Source: Sphingomonas sp. S2M10
Lineage (GTDB): Bacteria > Pseudomonadota > Alphaproteobacteria > Sphingomonadales > Sphingomonadaceae
Assembly (NCBI RefSeq): GCF_012650175.1
Contig: NZ_JAAILI010000055.1
Location: 124,001-188,000, forward strand
Direction: 5' to 3'
DNA: 64,000 nt
Position numbers and translations under genes: made by a program. The notes under the pieces are model-generated. The model was not told the DNA's origin. It was given only the letters and a program-made list of their open reading frames with translations, and searched no databases. Positions 28,269 to 37,594 of this stretch are shown piece after piece; position 1 is the first letter of the stretch, and every line of letters begins with the position of its first letter.

Positions 28269-29392
28269 TCGACATCCTCCACCGCGACGGCCTCGCCCGT
28301 CACGCGCTGTGCTAGCGCGGCCGCCATGAAGCTGTCGAGATCGCCGTCGAGCACGTCGCTCGGCGCGGTCGAGGTCACGCCGGTGCGCAGGTCCTTCACC
28401 AGCTGATAGGGCTGAAGCACATAGGAGCGGATCTGGTGGCCCCAGCCGATATCGGTCTTGGTGGCGTTCTGCGCGTCGGCCACCGCCTCGCGCTCGGCCA
28501 GTTCGCGCTCGTACAGGCGGGCGCGGAGCTGGTTGAAGGCCTCGGCGCGGTTCTTGTGCTGCGAGCGCTGATTCTGGCACTGCACCACGATGCCGGTGGG
28601 CAAATGGGTGATGCGCACCGCCGAATCGGTGGTGTTGATGTGCTGCCCGCCCGCACCCGAGGCGCGATAGGTGTCGATGCGCAGCTCGCTCTCGTTGATC
28701 TCGATCTCGATATTGTCGTCGATCACCGGATAGACCCAGACCGAGGCGAAGCTGGTCTGGCGGCGCGCGTTCGAATCGAACGGGCTGATGCGGACCAGGC
28801 GGTGGACGCCGCTCTCGGTCTTGGCATAGCCATAGGCGTTCTCGCCCTTGAACAGCAGCGTGGCGGACTTGATCCCCGCCTGTTCGCCGGCATGATAGTC
28901 GACCAGCTCGACCTTGTAGCCGTGGCGCTCGGCCCAGCGCGTGTACATGCGCTGGAGCATTTCGGCCCAGTCGTTCGATTCGGTGCCGCCGGCGCCGGCG
29001 TTGATCTCGACATAGGTGTCGTTGGGATCGGCCTCGCCCGAAAGCAGCGCCTTGACCTTGTCGGCATCGGACCGCTCGGCGAGTGCGCGCAGACTCTCGG
29101 TGCCGTCGACCGCCATTTCCTCGTCGCCCTCGGCCTCGGCCATCTCGATCAGCTCGACGGTGTCGTTGAGCTCGCTCTCGATCGCGCGGGTGGCGCTGAT
29201 CGATTCGTCGAGGCGGCGGCGCTCGCGCATCACGTCCTGCGCCTTCTTGGCGTCATTCCACAGCGTCGGATCCTCGACGCGCGCGTTCAGCTCGTCGAGG
29301 CGGCGCAGTGCGCGGTCCCAGTCGAGCGAGCGGCGGAGCAGCGCCAGCGCGCTGTTGATCTTGTCGACATATGCCTGCGCTTCAGCGCGCAT
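28265..29392 (-). CDS. prfB: Peptide chain release factor 2
   Basis: 375 residues from the ATG at 29392. The peptidyl-hydrolysis motif Gly-Gly-Gln is in [10 protein letters not shown], and the stop-codon reading tripeptide region is in Arg-Ile-Ser-Pro-Phe-Asp-Ser. RF2 releases chains at UGA and UAA. The frame is continuous through the Leu-Asp junction (CTC GAC), so the programmed frameshift used by E. coli prfB is not present. It is followed directly by the coupled lipoprotein gene. Confidence 0.96.
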   Translation of the reverse strand: MRAEAQAYVDKINSALALLRRSLDWDRALRRLDELNARVEDPTLWNDAKKAQDVMRERRRLDESISATRAIESELNDTVELIEMAEAEGDEEMAVDGTESLRALAERSDADKVKALLSGEADPNDTYVEINAGAGGTESNDWAEMLQRMYTRWAERHGYKVELVDYHAGEQAGIKSATLLFKGENAYGYAKTESGVHRLVRISPFDSNARRQTSFASVWVYPVIDDNIEIEINESELRIDTYRASGAGGQHINTTDSAVRITHLPTGIVVQCQNQRSQHKNRAEAFNQLRARLYERELAEREAVADAQNATKTDIGWGHQIRSYVLQPYQLVKDLRTGVTSTAPSDVLDGDLDSFMAAALAQRVTGEAVAVEDVD

Positions 29393-29473
29393 GTTCCAAA
29401 CCTTCCGAAGTGACCGCCGGCCGCACCACGAACGATGCGGCGAATTCATGCCATATAGGGTGCGCCGCGTGCG

Positions 29474-31975
29474 CTAGTAGATTCCGCCCTGTTGTTGCAA
29501 GAAGTCGCTGTCGCCCTGCCGGTCCGCCTTGCGCTGGGCGGGTGCCGTCGCGGTGGCGGCGGGCGCTTCCTCGCTGGCGGTGCGGCGGGTGCGGCGCGGG
29601 TCGGTTTCGGGGCGGAACGCCTCCCAGATCACCGGCGCCAGCGGATCCTCGGTCGGCCAGCCATATTGGACCGGGCGGCCGCTGCCGCGATCGATGCGTA
29701 CCATGCGGATGCCCGGCGGCGCCGTGAAAGGCAGCGGCTCCAGCCCCTGATAGGCGGGCACCGCGAACTGCTTGAAGATCGGCGCGGCGATCGAGCCGCC
29801 CTGGGCATAGCCGCCGAGATTGGCGGGGCTGTCATAGCCGAGATAGAGGCCGCCGATCATCTGCGGGGTGCCGCCGACGAACCATACATCGGTCGGGCCG
29901 TTGGTGGTGCCGGTCTTGCCCATCATCGGGCGGTTCAGTTCGCGCAGCACCGTCGCGGTGCCGCGCTGGACCACGCCCTCGGTGATATGGACCATCTGAT
30001 AGGCGACCATCGGATCGATCAGCTGGCGGGCACGGACGATCGGGCGCGGCATCGGCCTGCCGTCCCAGTCGCGCGCGTTGCAGCCCGAACAGGCGCGCCA
30101 GCCCGCCGGGAAGATCACCCGGCCGCGACGGTCCTGCACATAGTCGATCAGCGTCGGGTTGAGCGCGCGGCCGTGATTGACCAGGATCGAATAGGCGTTG
30201 ACCATCCGCAGCACCGTCGTCTCGCCCGCGCCCAGCGCATAGGAGAGATAGGGCGGCAGCCGGTTCTTGGAGACGCCCAGCCGCTGGATCACGTCGACCA
30301 CCTTGTCCATGCCGGTGGCGTTGGCGATCTGCACGGTCATCAGGTTGCGCGACTGTTCGATGCCCCAGCGCAGCGTGCGCGGGCCGGCGCCGCGGGCATT
30401 GCCGAAGTTGCGGAAGCATTTGTTGCCCAGCCCCGCGCCCTGCCAGACGCAGAACGGACCATCAACGACGATCGAGGCGGGCGTCATCCCGTTCTCGAGC
30501 GCGGCGGCATAGACGATCGGCTTGATCGTCGATCCCGGCTGGCGGGTCGCCTGGGTGGCGCGGTTGAACGCCTGGAGCCGCGAATCGAACCCGCCCTGCA
30601 TCGCCAGCACGCGGCCGGTCGAAGGCTCCTCGACCACCATGCCGCCCGACACCTTGGGCACGCTGCGCAGGCTCCACGCGCCGCCCTCGGGCGCCACCGC
30701 AAGAATGTCGCCGACCTTGATCGCGTCGAAGGCATGGCCGCCCTTGCCGCGGATCGGCATCTGCGCGGCGCGCTCCGGCAGCGTGCCGGTCTCGCCATCG
30801 TCGAAGCCGAGCTGTGCGCTGCGCGAATCGCGCGCGATCACGACGGCGGCGCGCCAATTGTCGTAATCGACGCCGATATTCTTCGAGGCGAAGGCCGAAT
30901 ACCAGCCATCGCCTTCGAACTGCACCTTGCCGATCGGCCCCGACCAGCCGCGCCCGCGGTCGAAACGCAGCAGCCCGTCGCGCAAGGCACGCTGCGCATA
31001 GGCCTGGAGCCGCGGATCGAGCGAGCTGCGCACCCACAGGCCGCCGTCATAGACGCTATACGGCCCGTCCTCGCGCTTCTCGCCGAATTGCCGCGCGAGC
31101 TGGCGGCGGACTTCCTCGACGAAATAGCCCCCCACCCGTTCGAAACGCGGCGTCTGGCGCGGCACCGTGCCGAGCGGCGCGGCGACTGCCTCGGCATGCT
31201 GCGCCTGGTTGATGAAGCCGTTGCGCAGCATCTCGCCGAGCACCCAGTTGCGACGATCGAGCGCGCGCCGGGTGTTGCGGTCGGGATCGTAATTGGCCGG
31301 GCCCTTGGGCAAAATTGCCAGATAGGCCATCTGCGCCAGGCTCAATTTGTCGAGCGGCTTGCCGAAATAGGCTTCGCTCGCCGCCGCCACGCCGCCCGCA
31401 TTGCGCCCCAGCTCGATGGAATTGAGGTACAATTCCATGATCTGCTGCTTGGACAGCGTGTCCTCGATCCGCCAGGCGAGGATCGCTTCCTTGAGCTTGC
31501 GGGTATAGCTCGCCTCGTTGCCGACCGCGAGATTCTTGGCGACCTGCTGGGTGATGGTGGAGGTGCCGCGCGGCGTCTTGCCACGGATAATGCCCTCGCC
31601 CGCCGCGCGCACCAGCCCGGGGAAATCGAGCCCGTGGTGCGAGAAGAAGGTGCGGTCCTCGGCCGCCATATAGGCGCGCACCAGCAGCGGCGGAAACTCG
31701 TTGTAGCTCAGCTGCACGCGCCGCATCTGCGCATAAGCATGGATCGGCGTGCCGTCGGCCGAGCGGACATAGCTGGGCAGCTGCGGCTCATAGGTCCGCA
31801 GCTTGTTGACCGAGGGCAGATCGCGCGCGACGAGCAGCCAGACGGCGAACACCCCCAATCCGGCGAGCAGCGCCAGGATCGCGAGCGCGCGGAACCACCA
31901 GCGCCGCCGCAGCCGCGCCCAGCGGCCGGGCGTGCGTTCGATACGGATGGTTGGGGGAGTGTCGCCGTCGGCCAT
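29474..31975 (-). CDS. mrcA: Penicillin-binding protein 1A (class A, bifunctional)
   Basis: 833 residues from the ATG at 31975. A cytoplasmic basic tail and a membrane helix (about 29-50) lead to a GT51 transglycosylase with catalytic Glu106 in Ala-Glu-Asp-Arg-Thr-Phe-Phe and Arg-Gly-Thr-Ser-Thr-Ile-Thr-Gln-Gln-Val. The transpeptidase domain has Ser-Thr-Ile-Lys (Ser near 482), Ser-Arg-Asn, and Lys-Thr-Gly near 684. It polymerises and cross-links peptidoglycan in the periplasm. The C-terminus is a Thr/Ala-rich tail of about 50 residues. It lies 65 bp downstream of the amidase gene on the same strand. Confidence 0.95.
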   Translation of the reverse strand: MADGDTPPTIRIERTPGRWARLRRRWWFRALAILALLAGLGVFAVWLLVARDLPSVNKLRTYEPQLPSYVRSADGTPIHAYAQMRRVQLSYNEFPPLLVRAYMAAEDRTFFSHHGLDFPGLVRAAGEGIIRGKTPRGTSTITQQVAKNLAVGNEASYTRKLKEAILAWRIEDTLSKQQIMELYLNSIELGRNAGGVAAASEAYFGKPLDKLSLAQMAYLAILPKGPANYDPDRNTRRALDRRNWVLGEMLRNGFINQAQHAEAVAAPLGTVPRQTPRFERVGGYFVEEVRRQLARQFGEKREDGPYSVYDGGLWVRSSLDPRLQAYAQRALRDGLLRFDRGRGWSGPIGKVQFEGDGWYSAFASKNIGVDYDNWRAAVVIARDSRSAQLGFDDGETGTLPERAAQMPIRGKGGHAFDAIKVGDILAVAPEGGAWSLRSVPKVSGGMVVEEPSTGRVLAMQGGFDSRLQAFNRATQATRQPGSTIKPIVYAAALENGMTPASIVVDGPFCVWQGAGLGNKCFRNFGNARGAGPRTLRWGIEQSRNLMTVQIANATGMDKVVDVIQRLGVSKNRLPPYLSYALGAGETTVLRMVNAYSILVNHGRALNPTLIDYVQDRRGRVIFPAGWRACSGCNARDWDGRPMPRPIVRARQLIDPMVAYQMVHITEGVVQRGTATVLRELNRPMMGKTGTTNGPTDVWFVGGTPQMIGGLYLGYDSPANLGGYAQGGSIAAPIFKQFAVPAYQGLEPLPFTAPPGIRMVRIDRGSGRPVQYGWPTEDPLAPVIWEAFRPETDPRRTRRTASEEAPAATATAPAQRKADRQGDSDFLQQQGGIY

Positions 31976-32040
31976 GCGGCGCGCGGTGTAGCAGCTTTTA
32001 GAGCGGAAGAAAGGGAGCCGCGCCCGCGCCTTGCCCCGGC

Positions 32041-32985
32041 TCAGCGGGTGGCGAGGAAGATTTCGGTCGCCCGGCGTACCGCTGCGGCGAGCCGTGCTTG
32101 GCCCGCGGGCGAGGCGAGCGCCTGCGCATCCTCGGCATTGGAGACATAGCCGAGCTCGAACAGCACCGAGGGCATGTCGGGCGCCTTGAGCACCATCAGC
32201 GCCGCCATCCGCCGCGGCCGCGCGTGCAGCCGCAAGGCCGGGGCGACCTCGCGGGCGAGCAGGTCGGCATAGCGCGCGGAGACCGCCATGGTGCGGCGCT
32301 GGGCAAGATCGATCAGCAGCGAGGCGACGTCCGCCCGCTCGCTGCCCAGATCGACCTCGGCAAGCAGGTCGGCGCGATTCTCCCGCGCCGCCATCCGCGC
32401 CGCCTCCTTGTCCGAAGCGATTTCGGACAGGGTGTAGAGCGTACCGCCCGATGCCAGCGGATCGGCCGCGCTGTCGCAATGGAGCGACAGGAACAGTGCC
32501 GCGCCCAGCCGCCGGCCAATATCGCTGCGCTGCTGCAGCGGCACGAACGAATCCGCGTCGCGCGTCATCGCCACCCGCACCCGGCCCGAGGCGAGCAGCG
32601 CGTCGCGGATCGCGCGGGCGGCGGCGAGCGTGAGGCTCTTTTCCGTCACCCCGTCCAGGCCGGGCGCGCCGGGGTCGCGTCCGCCATGGCCAGGGTCGAG
32701 CACGATCAGCGGGGCGTCTGGAGGCCCCTGGACGGCCGGCAGCGGCGGACCGCCTGCTGCCGGCACGGGTGCGGGCATCGCGAGGCTGACACTGTAGCCC
32801 GGTGTCCGGATGGCGAAGCGGAGCCCCTGTTCCTGGGCCGCCGGGTTCGGCGAAACGACGAGCGCCCCCTCCGCGACGCGGACATGCTCGGCCAGGCCGA
32901 CCCATCCGGGCACGCCGGTCAGCCACCCGGCAAGCAGAACCAAGATCCACGACACCGCGCCGCTATGCCGCGCGCTTCGCCCCAT
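32041..32985 (-). CDS. N-acetylmuramoyl-L-alanine amidase
   Basis: 314 residues with a signal peptide (hydrophobic about 11-30). The amidase_3 domain starts near residue 92 with Val-Leu-Asp-Pro-Gly-His100-Gly-Gly-Arg-Asp-Pro-Gly; the second metal ligand is Glu in Gly-Val-Thr-Glu-Lys-Ser. Ser-Leu-His-Cys-Asp-Ser supplies the third, and a Glu-Leu-Gly-Tyr-Val-Ser-Asn motif comes near the C-terminus. It removes peptide stems from glycan strands, mostly during septum splitting. The AMIN targeting domain is short or missing. Co-oriented with PBP1A and divergent from rne. Confidence 0.93.
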   Translation of the reverse strand: MGRSARHSGAVSWILVLLAGWLTGVPGWVGLAEHVRVAEGALVVSPNPAAQEQGLRFAIRTPGYSVSLAMPAPVPAAGGPPLPAVQGPPDAPLIVLDPGHGGRDPGAPGLDGVTEKSLTLAAARAIRDALLASGRVRVAMTRDADSFVPLQQRSDIGRRLGAALFLSLHCDSAADPLASGGTLYTLSEIASDKEAARMAARENRADLLAEVDLGSERADVASLLIDLAQRRTMAVSARYADLLAREVAPALRLHARPRRMAALMVLKAPDMPSVLFELGYVSNAEDAQALASPAGQARLAAAVRRATEIFLATR

Positions 32986-33444
32986 GGTCCAGCCCGGATT
33001 CGCTCGCTCCGCTTGGTTAACCGCCCGCTAAGTCCCATGTGATAGAGGCGCGGATCGAAATCCGCGGAAATGCTTTGTGCCGCCGGGGAATAAAACTTGC
33101 CCGCTCGCCCGCGGTTGCCGCAACGACATCGCGGTGCTAGGCAGGTTACGCTTCCGGCACTGCGCCGGATAAGGCCCGCGACGCTTCTTTTGTCGCGACA
33201 GTTCAGGTTGACGTTCGCATGAGGCAATTTCCCCACCGTCCGCATCGCCAGGCCCTCGCGGCCGGCAGCGTGGCGATGGTGGAGCAAGGGGACCGCTGGT
33301 CCGCTCGTGCCCGTGCAGCAACAGCAGTTTTTGAAACCCGCGCCACCCGGATCGGCCTCGCCGATCGCCTGGGGCGCTTCTTGTATCGCGCGCTCGCGCC
33401 CCATTCCCTCGAGGAACTGTGCCGGCGCGCCCGGAGAATCATAA
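32986..33444 (+). promoter_or_regulatory. Long leader region of rne
   Basis: 459 bp between the divergent amidase and rne starts, with no convincing gene. Features seen are a GGATCGAAATCC hairpin near 33052 and a CGCGAC...GTCGCG hairpin with a T-rich loop near 33178-33201. A CTTCCGGCACTGCGCCGGA hairpin lies near 33150. RNase E genes often carry structured 5' leaders used in autoregulation; that this applies here is inference. The ATG at 33445 has GGAG at 33433-33436. Confidence 0.5.
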
Positions 33445-36105
33445 ATGACCATGCGTATGCTGATCGACGCACGCCACCGGGAAGAAACCCGCGTGGCCGT
33501 CGTCAAAGGGAATCGAATCGAGGAATTTGACTTCGAGTCCGCCGAGCGCAAGCAGCTCAAGGGCAATATCTATCTCGCGAAGGTGACCCGGGTCGAGCCG
33601 TCGCTGCAGGCGGCCTTCGTCGATTATGGCGGCAACCGCCACGGCTTTCTCGCCTTCTCGGAAATCCATCCCGACTATTACCAGATCCCCAAGGAAGATC
33701 GCGAAGCCCTGCTGCGCGAGGAGGCCGAGCATGCCGCGCAGGAAGCCGCGCTGCGCGAGGCCGATGGGGACGAGGACGACGATCACCACGATCACGACCA
33801 CGACGACCATGAAGACGGCGTCGAGATGGTCGAGCGCGCGCATGACGACGAGGAAGCCGCGGAAGGCGAGGACGCTCCGCAGGGCGGCCGCCGCCGTCGC
33901 GGTCGTGGCGGCAATGGCGACGAGGCCGAGGCGCTGCGCCAGCGCCGCATGAACCTGCGCCGCCGCTACAAGATCCAGGACGTGATCCGTAGGCGTCAGG
34001 TGCTGCTGGTCCAGGTCGTCAAGGAAGAGCGCGGCAACAAGGGCGCGGCGCTGACCACCTATCTCAGCCTCGCCGGCCGCTACTGCGTGCTGATGCCGAA
34101 CACCGCCCATGGCGGCGGCATCTCGCGCAAGATCAACTCGGCCGCCGATCGCAAGCGCCTCAAGGCGATCATGGCGGACCTCAAGCTGCCCGCCTCGATG
34201 GGCTGCATCGTCCGCACCGCCGGCCTCCAGCGCACCAAGACCGAGATCAAGCGCGACTTCGACTATCTCGCCCGGCTGTGGGACGAGATTCGCGAGAAGA
34301 CGCTCACCTCCTCGGCGCCCGCGCTGGTCTATGGCGACAGCGACCTGATGAAGCGCGCGATCCGCGACATCTATAATCGCGACATCGACGAGGTGATCGT
34401 CGAGGGCGAGGAAGGCTATCGACAGGCCAAGGACTTCATGAAGCTCCTGATGCCGAGCCATGCCCGCAAGGTGCGCCAATATGCCGATGCGGTGCCGCTG
34501 TTCCAGCGCGCCGGCGTCGAGGAGCAGCTGTCGGCGATGTACCACCCGGTGGTGCAGCTGAAGTCCGGCGGCTACCTCGTGATCAACCCGACCGAGGCGC
34601 TGGTCTCGATCGACATCAACTCGGGCCGCTCGACGCGCGAGCACAATATCGAGCAGACCGCGACCGCGACCAACCTCGAAGCCGCCCAGGAAATCGCCCG
34701 CCAGCTCCGCCTGCGCGACATGGCGGGCCTGGTCGTGATCGACTTCATCGACATGGATCATTCGTCCAACGTCCGTAAGGTCGAGAAGGCGATGAAGGAG
34801 GCGCTGAAGAACGATCGCGCTCGCATCCAGGTTGGCCGCATCTCGCCCTTCGGCCTGATGGAGATGAGCCGCCAGCGCCTGCGCACCGGCGTGCTGGAGG
34901 CCTCCACCCGCACCTGCCCGCATTGCGAGGGCACCGGCCTGGTCCGCACCGCCTCGTCGGCCGGCCTGTCGGCGCTGCGCATGATCGAGGACGAGGCCGC
35001 CCGCGGCCGCGGTTCGGAAATCCTGCTGCGCGCCAGCCAGGAAGCGGCCTTCTACGTGCTCAACAAGAAGCGCAGCGAGCTGGCCGAGATCGAGGATCGC
35101 TACGGCGTGCTCGTCGAGGTCGAGGCGGACGGCGAGCTGGAAGGCGCGCGCATGACCGTCGAGGCCTCGGGCCCGCCGCCGGCCTATGCGCCCAAGATCG
35201 AGCCGCTGCTCGAGGAGCCGGAAGAAGACTTCGTCGAGGAGATCGAGGAAGAGGAAGAAGAGCTCGAAGCCGAGGCCGAAGCCGAAGCCGCCGAGCCGCG
35301 CGAACGGGGCGAGCGCCCTGAGCGTGGCGAGCGGGACGGCGAAGGACGTGGCAAGCGCCGCCGCCGTCGCCGTGGCCGTGGCCGTCGTCGCGAGGGAGGC
35401 GAGTCCGGTCAGGACGAGCAGAGCGAGACCGACGGCATGGAGTCCGAGGCCGATGCGGATGTCGAGCCCCAGGAGGCCGAGGTCGAGGCTGCGGGCGAGA
35501 CCGAGGAAACCGCGGCCCAGCATGAGGAAGGCGAACGCAATCGCAAGCGCCGCCGTCGCGGCCGTCGTGGCGGCCGTCGCGGTGCGGGCGAAGAGGGTAC
35601 CGAGCAGGCAGCCGAGGACGGCGACGCCCCGGCGCAGGCCGAAGCCGAGGTTGACGCCGAAGCGCCGGTCGCCGCTCCCGAGCCCGTCGCCGAGACGGCG
35701 CCGGCGCCGGTAGAGGCCGAGGTGGAAGCCCCGGCCAAGCCGAAGCGCACCCGCCGCAAGAAGGCAGATGTCGAGGCGGAAGCCGCAGCCGCGGCCGTCG
35801 AGGCGCCCGCCGAGGAAGCACCGGCCAAGCCGAAGCGCACGCGCCGCAAGAAGGCAGACGTCGAGGCGGAAGCCGCTGCCCCTGTCGTTGCGGCGCCCGC
35901 CGAGGAAGCTCCGGCCAAGCCGAAGCGCACGCGTCGCAAGAAGACGGACACGGTCGCCGAGGCAGCGCCCGAGGCTCCGGCCATCGAAGCGCCCGCCGCG
36001 CAGGACGCGACGCCCGACGCCACGGAGGCGCCGGCCGCCGAGGACGCCGCGACCGAGGAAGGCCAGCCCCGCCGCGGCTGGTGGCAGCGCACCTTCGGCG
36101 CCTGA
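33445..36105 (+). CDS. rne: Ribonuclease E/G family endoribonuclease
   Basis: 886 residues. The S1 domain is split: after Ser-Glu-Ile-His-Pro-Asp-Tyr-Tyr (about residue 80) comes an inserted segment of about 95 residues, including a His/Asp-rich patch (108-124) and an Arg/Gly patch, before S1 resumes at Arg-Tyr-Lys-Ile-Gln. The catalytic DNase-like domain has Ser-Ile-Asp-Ile-Asn-Ser-Gly-Arg, and the zinc-link Cys-Pro-His-Cys is near 491-494. The C-terminal third is disordered with Arg-rich RNA-binding blocks and three 30-residue repeats. The last residues (Arg-Gly-Trp-Trp-Gln-Arg) are a conserved alphaproteobacterial tail. It initiates mRNA decay and matures rRNA. Confidence 0.96.
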   Translation: MTMRMLIDARHREETRVAVVKGNRIEEFDFESAERKQLKGNIYLAKVTRVEPSLQAAFVDYGGNRHGFLAFSEIHPDYYQIPKEDREALLREEAEHAAQEAALREADGDEDDDHHDHDHDDHEDGVEMVERAHDDEEAAEGEDAPQGGRRRRGRGGNGDEAEALRQRRMNLRRRYKIQDVIRRRQVLLVQVVKEERGNKGAALTTYLSLAGRYCVLMPNTAHGGGISRKINSAADRKRLKAIMADLKLPASMGCIVRTAGLQRTKTEIKRDFDYLARLWDEIREKTLTSSAPALVYGDSDLMKRAIRDIYNRDIDEVIVEGEEGYRQAKDFMKLLMPSHARKVRQYADAVPLFQRAGVEEQLSAMYHPVVQLKSGGYLVINPTEALVSIDINSGRSTREHNIEQTATATNLEAAQEIARQLRLRDMAGLVVIDFIDMDHSSNVRKVEKAMKEALKNDRARIQVGRISPFGLMEMSRQRLRTGVLEASTRTCPHCEGTGLVRTASSAGLSALRMIEDEAARGRGSEILLRASQEAAFYVLNKKRSELAEIEDRYGVLVEVEADGELEGARMTVEASGPPPAYAPKIEPLLEEPEEDFVEEIEEEEEELEAEAEAEAAEPRERGERPERGERDGEGRGKRRRRRRGRGRRREGGESGQDEQSETDGMESEADADVEPQEAEVEAAGETEETAAQHEEGERNRKRRRRGRRGGRRGAGEEGTEQAAEDGDAPAQAEAEVDAEAPVAAPEPVAETAPAPVEAEVEAPAKPKRTRRKKADVEAEAAAAAVEAPAEEAPAKPKRTRRKKADVEAEAAAPVVAAPAEEAPAKPKRTRRKKTDTVAEAAPEAPAIEAPAAQDATPDATEAPAAEDAATEEGQPRRGWWQRTFGA
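35731..35970 (+). repeat. Three 90-bp tandem repeats in the rne C-terminal region
   Basis: The block beginning CCGGCCAAGCCGAAGCGCAC recurs at 35731, 35821 and 35911, exactly 90 bp apart. It encodes Pro-Ala-Lys-Pro-Lys-Arg-Thr-Arg-Arg-Lys-Lys followed by an acidic/Ala stretch. The third copy diverges after the basic block. Confidence 0.9.
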
Positions 36106-36113
36106 GGAAGATA

Positions 36114-36148
36114 CCCGGCGCGGCTGCCTGTGCCGCGCCGGGGCTTTC
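36114..36148 (+). terminator. Probable terminator downstream of rne
   Basis: CCCGGCGCGGC (36114-36124) and GCCGCGCCGGG (36132-36142) form a perfect 11-bp stem with a 7-nt loop. The trailing sequence GCTTTCAG has only a short T-run, so efficiency is uncertain. Confidence 0.6.
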
Positions 36149-36211
36149 AGTGTAGGTTCAGGGCCTTGTTGCCAGGGCGGCCCTTCAGACGAGTCCCCGG
36201 GAGTATCGATC

Positions 36212-37594
36212 ATGGCGCGCATCCACCGATTGGCCACGCTGCTCGCGATGCTGTGCCTCGCCGCGTTCGCCTCGCGCCCGGCGATCGCGCAATCGGTGCT
36301 CCGCGACGCCGAAACCGAAGCGCTGCTGGCGGACATGGCCAAGCCGCTGTTCACCGCCGCCGGACTCAACCCGGCCAATGGCAAGGTGGTGCTGATCGGT
36401 GATCCGTCGATCAACGCCTTTGTGGCGGGCGGGCAGATCGTCTACGTCAATGCAGGGCTGATCGACGCGGCGGATACCGCCAACCAGGTGCAGGGCGTCA
36501 TCGCCCATGAAATCGGCCATATCGTCGGCGGCCATGCTGTGTTCCAGCGCGACGGCGGCTATGGCAATATCTCGATCCTCAGCCTGCTGCTCGGCGCGGC
36601 GGCGATGGCGGCGGGCTCGGCCGAGGCCGGCACCGGCATCCTCATGGCCGGCCAGCGTGCCGCAATCGGCAAATATCTCGCCTATAGCCGCGTGCAGGAA
36701 TCCTCGGCCGATGCCGCCGGCGTGCGCTTCCTCAACAGCGCGGGCATTTCGGGCAAGGGCATGCTCGGCTTCTTCGAGAAGCTGACGCAGGAGATGCACC
36801 GCTATGGCTATTACGCCACCGATCCCGAGGTCGACCCCTTCGCGCAGACCCACCCGATGTCGCAGGATCGCGTCCAGACGCTGAAGGCGGATCTCGAAGG
36901 GTCGCCCAACTGGAGCAAGCCGCTCGATACCGATCTCGAGCGCCGCTTCAAGCGCGTTCAGGCCAAGCTGCGCGGCTATACCAACGATCCCAAGAAGACG
37001 TTGCGGATCTATCCGCAGAGCGACCAGTCGGCGCCGGCGCATTATGCGCGCGCCTATGCCTATCACCAGTCGGGCTATCCGGAGCAGGCGGCGGCCGAAA
37101 CGGCGGCTTTGGTCAAGCTGGCGCCCAACGACCCCTATTTCCTCGAGCTGCAGGGCCAGATCCTGCTCGAATCCGGCCAGCCCCAGGCGGCGCTCGATCC
37201 GCTGCGCAAGGCGACGCAGCTCTCGAACAATTCCCCGCTGATCGCGAGCACCTTCGGCCATGCGCTGGTCGCGACCGAGGACAAGGCAAATCTGAAGGAA
37301 GCCGAGCGCGTGTTGCGCGAGTCGCTCACGCGCGATCGGGACAATCCCTTCGCCTGGATCAACCTCGGCACCGTCTATGACCGCGAGGGCGACGAGCCGC
37401 GCACCGCGCTCGCCACCGCCGAGCGCGCCAACCTGATCGGCGATGCCCGCACCGCGATGGTCAGCGCGCGCCGTGCGATGGGCGGCCTGACGCAGGGCTC
37501 GCCCGAATGGATCCGCGCACAGGACATCGCCATGGTTTCGGAACAGGCGATGAAGGACGACAAGCGCAACAAGGGACGCAATCTCCAGCAATGA
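36212..37594 (+). CDS. M48 family metalloprotease with TPR repeats (BepA-like)
   Basis: 460 residues with a signal peptide ending Ala-Ile-Ala-Gln. The zinc site is His99-Glu100-Ile-Gly-His103, and the third ligand is Glu163 in Gln-Glu-Ser-Ser-Ala-Asp. The C-terminal half is helical with TPR-like repeats (Ala-Arg-Ala-Tyr-Ala-Tyr-His-Gln-Ser-Gly; Leu-Gln-Gly-Gln-Ile-Leu-Leu-Glu-Ser-Gly-Gln). This is the BepA/YfgC layout. In E. coli BepA is a periplasmic chaperone-protease that helps LptD mature and degrades misassembled outer-membrane proteins. The stop overlaps the next gene's ATG. Confidence 0.9.
   Translation: MARIHRLATLLAMLCLAAFASRPAIAQSVLRDAETEALLADMAKPLFTAAGLNPANGKVVLIGDPSINAFVAGGQIVYVNAGLIDAADTANQVQGVIAHEIGHIVGGHAVFQRDGGYGNISILSLLLGAAAMAAGSAEAGTGILMAGQRAAIGKYLAYSRVQESSADAAGVRFLNSAGISGKGMLGFFEKLTQEMHRYGYYATDPEVDPFAQTHPMSQDRVQTLKADLEGSPNWSKPLDTDLERRFKRVQAKLRGYTNDPKKTLRIYPQSDQSAPAHYARAYAYHQSGYPEQAAAETAALVKLAPNDPYFLELQGQILLESGQPQAALDPLRKATQLSNNSPLIASTFGHALVATEDKANLKEAERVLRESLTRDRDNPFAWINLGTVYDREGDEPRTALATAERANLIGDARTAMVSARRAMGGLTQGSPEWIRAQDIAMVSEQAMKDDKRNKGRNLQQ

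Noticed and set aside
28265..29392. RF2 programmed frameshift
   Set aside because: The reading frame is continuous through the usual site.
33219..33530. Rightward open frame of 103 codons in the rne leader, overlapping its start
   Set aside because: No ribosome site, Arg-rich shadow-like composition; overlap of 86 bp with a certain gene in another frame.
33439..36414. 991-codon open frame antisense to rne
   Set aside because: Repetitive Leu/Gly/Ala shadow of the acidic/basic repeats of rne.
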